Shown here: positions 62,253 to 64,000 of the stretch, in pieces | How positions within the stretch are numbered: position 1 is the stretch's first letter | How the letters are laid out: each line of letters starts with the position of its first letter | NCBI RefSeq assembly: GCF_002077945.1 | Contig: NZ_LVYD01000013.1 | Location: 186,001-250,000, forward strand | From: Niastella vici | Lineage (GTDB): Bacteria; Bacteroidota; Bacteroidia; Chitinophagales; Chitinophagaceae | Reading direction: 5' to 3' | DNA: 64,000 nt | Notes under the pieces: generated by a model | What the model saw: the letters and a program-made list of their open reading frames with translations, nothing else | Told to the model about the DNA's origin: nothing | Databases searched by the model: none | Translations under genes and position numbers: made by a program

Positions 62253-63011
62253 ATGACTGTTGTTATTATTGAAGATGAAGCTTTAGCTGCCGAACGGCTT
62301 ACCCGCTTTGTAAAGGAATATGATGCCGGTATAGAAATAAAAGCCTGGCTCGATACGGTAAAAGGCGCGGTAAAATATTTTGATGAGAACGGCTCGCCCG
62401 ATCTCGTGTTGCTTGATATTGAATTGGGCGATGGAAAGAGCTTCGAAATCTTCAAAGAAGTGGAGGTAACAAGCCATATTATTTTTGTGACCGCCTTTAA
62501 TGAATATGCCATTCAGGCCTTTAAATACAACAGTGTAGACTATTTATTAAAACCGCTGGTAAAGGAAGAACTATATTTTGCGCTGGATAAGTATAAGTCC
62601 CAGGCCAACGCCATAAAACCGGTCGATCTCACTGCCCTCATAGAACAGCTGCAACCCAAAGCAGAAAAGGAATACAAGACCCGTTTCCTGGTTAAAAAAG
62701 GAAGCCGCTATTTTTCCATTGAAGCCAAAAATGTGGCCCATGTGTACACCCGCGAACGGGTGCATTACATTAAAACTTTCGATGGCGCCGATTATATTAT
62801 CGAGAACAACCTCGATGTGCTGGAACAACAGCTATCGCCCGAAACCTTTTTCCGCGTGAACCGGCAGTTCATCGTAAACTATACTTCTGTAAAAGAAGTG
62901 ATCACCTGGTTCGATGGTAAGCTGAAGCTCATCATTAAACCCGACCCTTTCGAAGAGATCATCATCAGCCGTCTCAAGGCGGGTGATTTCAAGAACTGGT
63001 TGAATAAATGA
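62253..63011 (+). CDS. LytTR-family response regulator
   Basis: 252 residues from ATG 62253. The receiver domain (residues 1-~120) has IIEDEALAAERL, the phosphoacceptor in LLDIELGDG (about 52), VTAFNEYAIQAF and DYLLKPL. The C-terminal LytTR DNA-binding domain has RFLVKKGSRYFSIE, VHYIKTFDG and FFRVNRQFIVNYTSV. It is the partner of the LytS-type kinase gene immediately upstream. Target genes not identifiable here. Confidence 0.94.
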   Translation: MTVVIIEDEALAAERLTRFVKEYDAGIEIKAWLDTVKGAVKYFDENGSPDLVLLDIELGDGKSFEIFKEVEVTSHIIFVTAFNEYAIQAFKYNSVDYLLKPLVKEELYFALDKYKSQANAIKPVDLTALIEQLQPKAEKEYKTRFLVKKGSRYFSIEAKNVAHVYTRERVHYIKTFDGADYIIENNLDVLEQQLSPETFFRVNRQFIVNYTSVKEVITWFDGKLKLIIKPDPFEEIIISRLKAGDFKNWLNK

Positions 63012-63118
63012 AATGGTCAATGGTCAATGGTCAATGGTCAATGAATTTTAGGCTGCGTAAGATCGATTATTAATCTCAAATATCGCGAGCAATTCACCAT
63101 TCACCATTGACCATTCAC
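63012..63118. repeat. Tandem heptamer with inverted partner at convergent gene ends
   Basis: Four near-perfect copies of ATGGTCA (63012-63043) on one side and CACCATTCACCATTGACCATT (63091-63115) on the other give a long imperfect stem between the LytTR gene and the convergent pectinesterase gene. It probably serves as a bidirectional terminator. Confidence 0.75.
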
Positions 63119-64000
63119 CTCTTCTCAGGCCACTGAAAAGCCCGCATGGTTTGTTCCTGGTACCATTTCGGGTTCACCGGTAATGCCGATCCTTCATTGT
63201 TAAAAATGGTGGTCAGCGAATAACCCGCTGCTTCTTTCTCAGTCAACTGATGGCCCCATTTAACCCGGTTGGTGATATCGGCGCCAGGGCCGCTGTTTTT
63301 GTATTCTGCGTAAAAGGTGGTTTGTTCATTGGCGGGGTTACTCCAGTTGTTCCAACCTTCGGGCGTAATATGTTTATCCATAGTACAACGAATGAACACT
63401 GTTTTTGCATTGGCACGCCAGGGCCGTCCCAGGTATACTTTATTAACCCCGCTGTCGGCCGTAAGCCTGCAATCCATAAATACATACCCGAATTTTTTGC
63501 CTTGCGTGGTGCTGGCGGCAGTTACGAATGAGTTGGTTTTGCTGTGTATTTCGCAGTTCTGGAATACCGCTGTGGCCGGGCCAAAGATGAAATCGGTTGT
63601 ACCTTCAATATAGCAGTTCACGAACAATTGGCGGGCTGTTTCGCCACCGGTAAAAATAGTATCCTGATTGCCCAGAAAACGGCAGTTTACAAATATCGCC
63701 TGATCGCTTTCCACATGCAGGGCTACGGCTTGCCCTACCGCACCGGCAGCATTGGAAAACGTAATGTTCTCGGCCCTGAAGCGGTTGCCCGAGATCTTTG
63801 CGGTGAAAGAGTTAAAGGTATTGAGTTTGCCGCGGCCTGAATAGTCGTTGAATACGATAATGGTTTTTTCAGCGCTTTCTCCAATAAAGGTCACATCAGT
63901 ATTGGTAGCAGGCAGGTCAATTTTCTCATTGTATACGCCATTCTTTATGTACAGGGTGATGGGCGCCAGTGGGTATACCCGCATGGCATCGATGGCGTCC
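63115..64000 (-). CDS. Pectinesterase family protein (cut by window end)
   Basis: About 290 codons of the C-terminal part are visible; the start and any signal peptide lie beyond the window edge. The right-handed beta-helix family motifs are present in order: GQAVALHVESDQ, QDTIF, GTTDFIFGPATAVF (the two catalytic Asp lie in the QDT and DFIF motifs) and LGRPW. It de-esterifies pectin and would be exported for plant polysaccharide use. No other pectin-degrading gene is in the window. Confidence 0.93.
   Translation of the reverse strand, partial: DAIDAMRVYPLAPITLYIKNGVYNEKIDLPATNTDVTFIGESAEKTIIVFNDYSGRGKLNTFNSFTAKISGNRFRAENITFSNAAGAVGQAVALHVESDQAIFVNCRFLGNQDTIFTGGETARQLFVNCYIEGTTDFIFGPATAVFQNCEIHSKTNSFVTAASTTQGKKFGYVFMDCRLTADSGVNKVYLGRPWRANAKTVFIRCTMDKHITPEGWNNWSNPANEQTTFYAEYKNSGPGADITNRVKWGHQLTEKEAAGYSLTTIFNNEGSALPVNPKWYQEQTMRAFQWPEKR

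Overview
The window looks like a chromosomal segment of a Bacteroidota bacterium, most likely of the Chitinophagaceae (Chitinophaga/Niastella type). This is inferred from gene content: many short-signal lipoproteins, a LytS/LytTR pair, DUF6600-like and CAP-domain proteins, a WYL regulator, a BamA-like barrel with a kinase-like front domain, a pectinesterase, and genes mostly without Shine-Dalgarno sequences. No 16S sequence is present, so the assignment is not proven.

Layout. 0-3.2 kb is a defence-type region: the tail of an unknown gene, a type I methyltransferase (HsdM) with no specificity subunit beside it, and a candidate PD-(D/E)XK protein. 3.3-11.7 kb is an island of small, mostly unrecognised genes (immunity-protein-like sizes, TPR and lipoproteins) separated by dispersed repeats and imperfect inverted repeats. 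11.7-19.2 kb is on the minus strand: a molybdopterin oxidoreductase and several alpha/beta-hydrolases, some bounded by repeated cassette-like sites. 19.3-25 kb has envelope proteins, including a second copy of a lipoprotein found at 5.4 kb. 25-40 kb is ordinary accessory metabolism and regulation: two AraC regulators, an S41 peptidase, an M20 amidohydrolase, an MFS pump, an ABC permease, a CAP protein and a TIGR02117-type protein.

40-44 kb is the most interesting region. A tight three-gene minus-strand operon (an S24/S26-like peptidase and two polymerase-beta-type nucleotidyltransferases) is preceded on the same strand by a structured ~195-nt RNA with tRNA-like acceptor, D- and T-arms. A second tRNA-like 5' module lies further upstream. 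A divergent WYL regulator follows, and the intergenic region holds two copies of a CTGCGCA-N7-TGCGCAG palindrome that look like its operators. At 51.2 kb there is a 3' fragment of the RNA ligase gene rtcB. Together these suggest an RNA-repair or RNA-sensing locus with a tRNA mimic as its RNA partner.

45-64 kb holds outer-membrane and secreted proteins, an acyl-CoA (probably propionyl-CoA) carboxylase operon (carboxyltransferase, biotin carboxylase, biotin carrier), a single-domain response regulator, TrmO, a LytS/LytTR two-component system, and a pectinesterase cut by the window end. Strong hairpin terminators separate many transcription units. No integrase, transposase, CRISPR array, rRNA or complete ordinary tRNA was seen.
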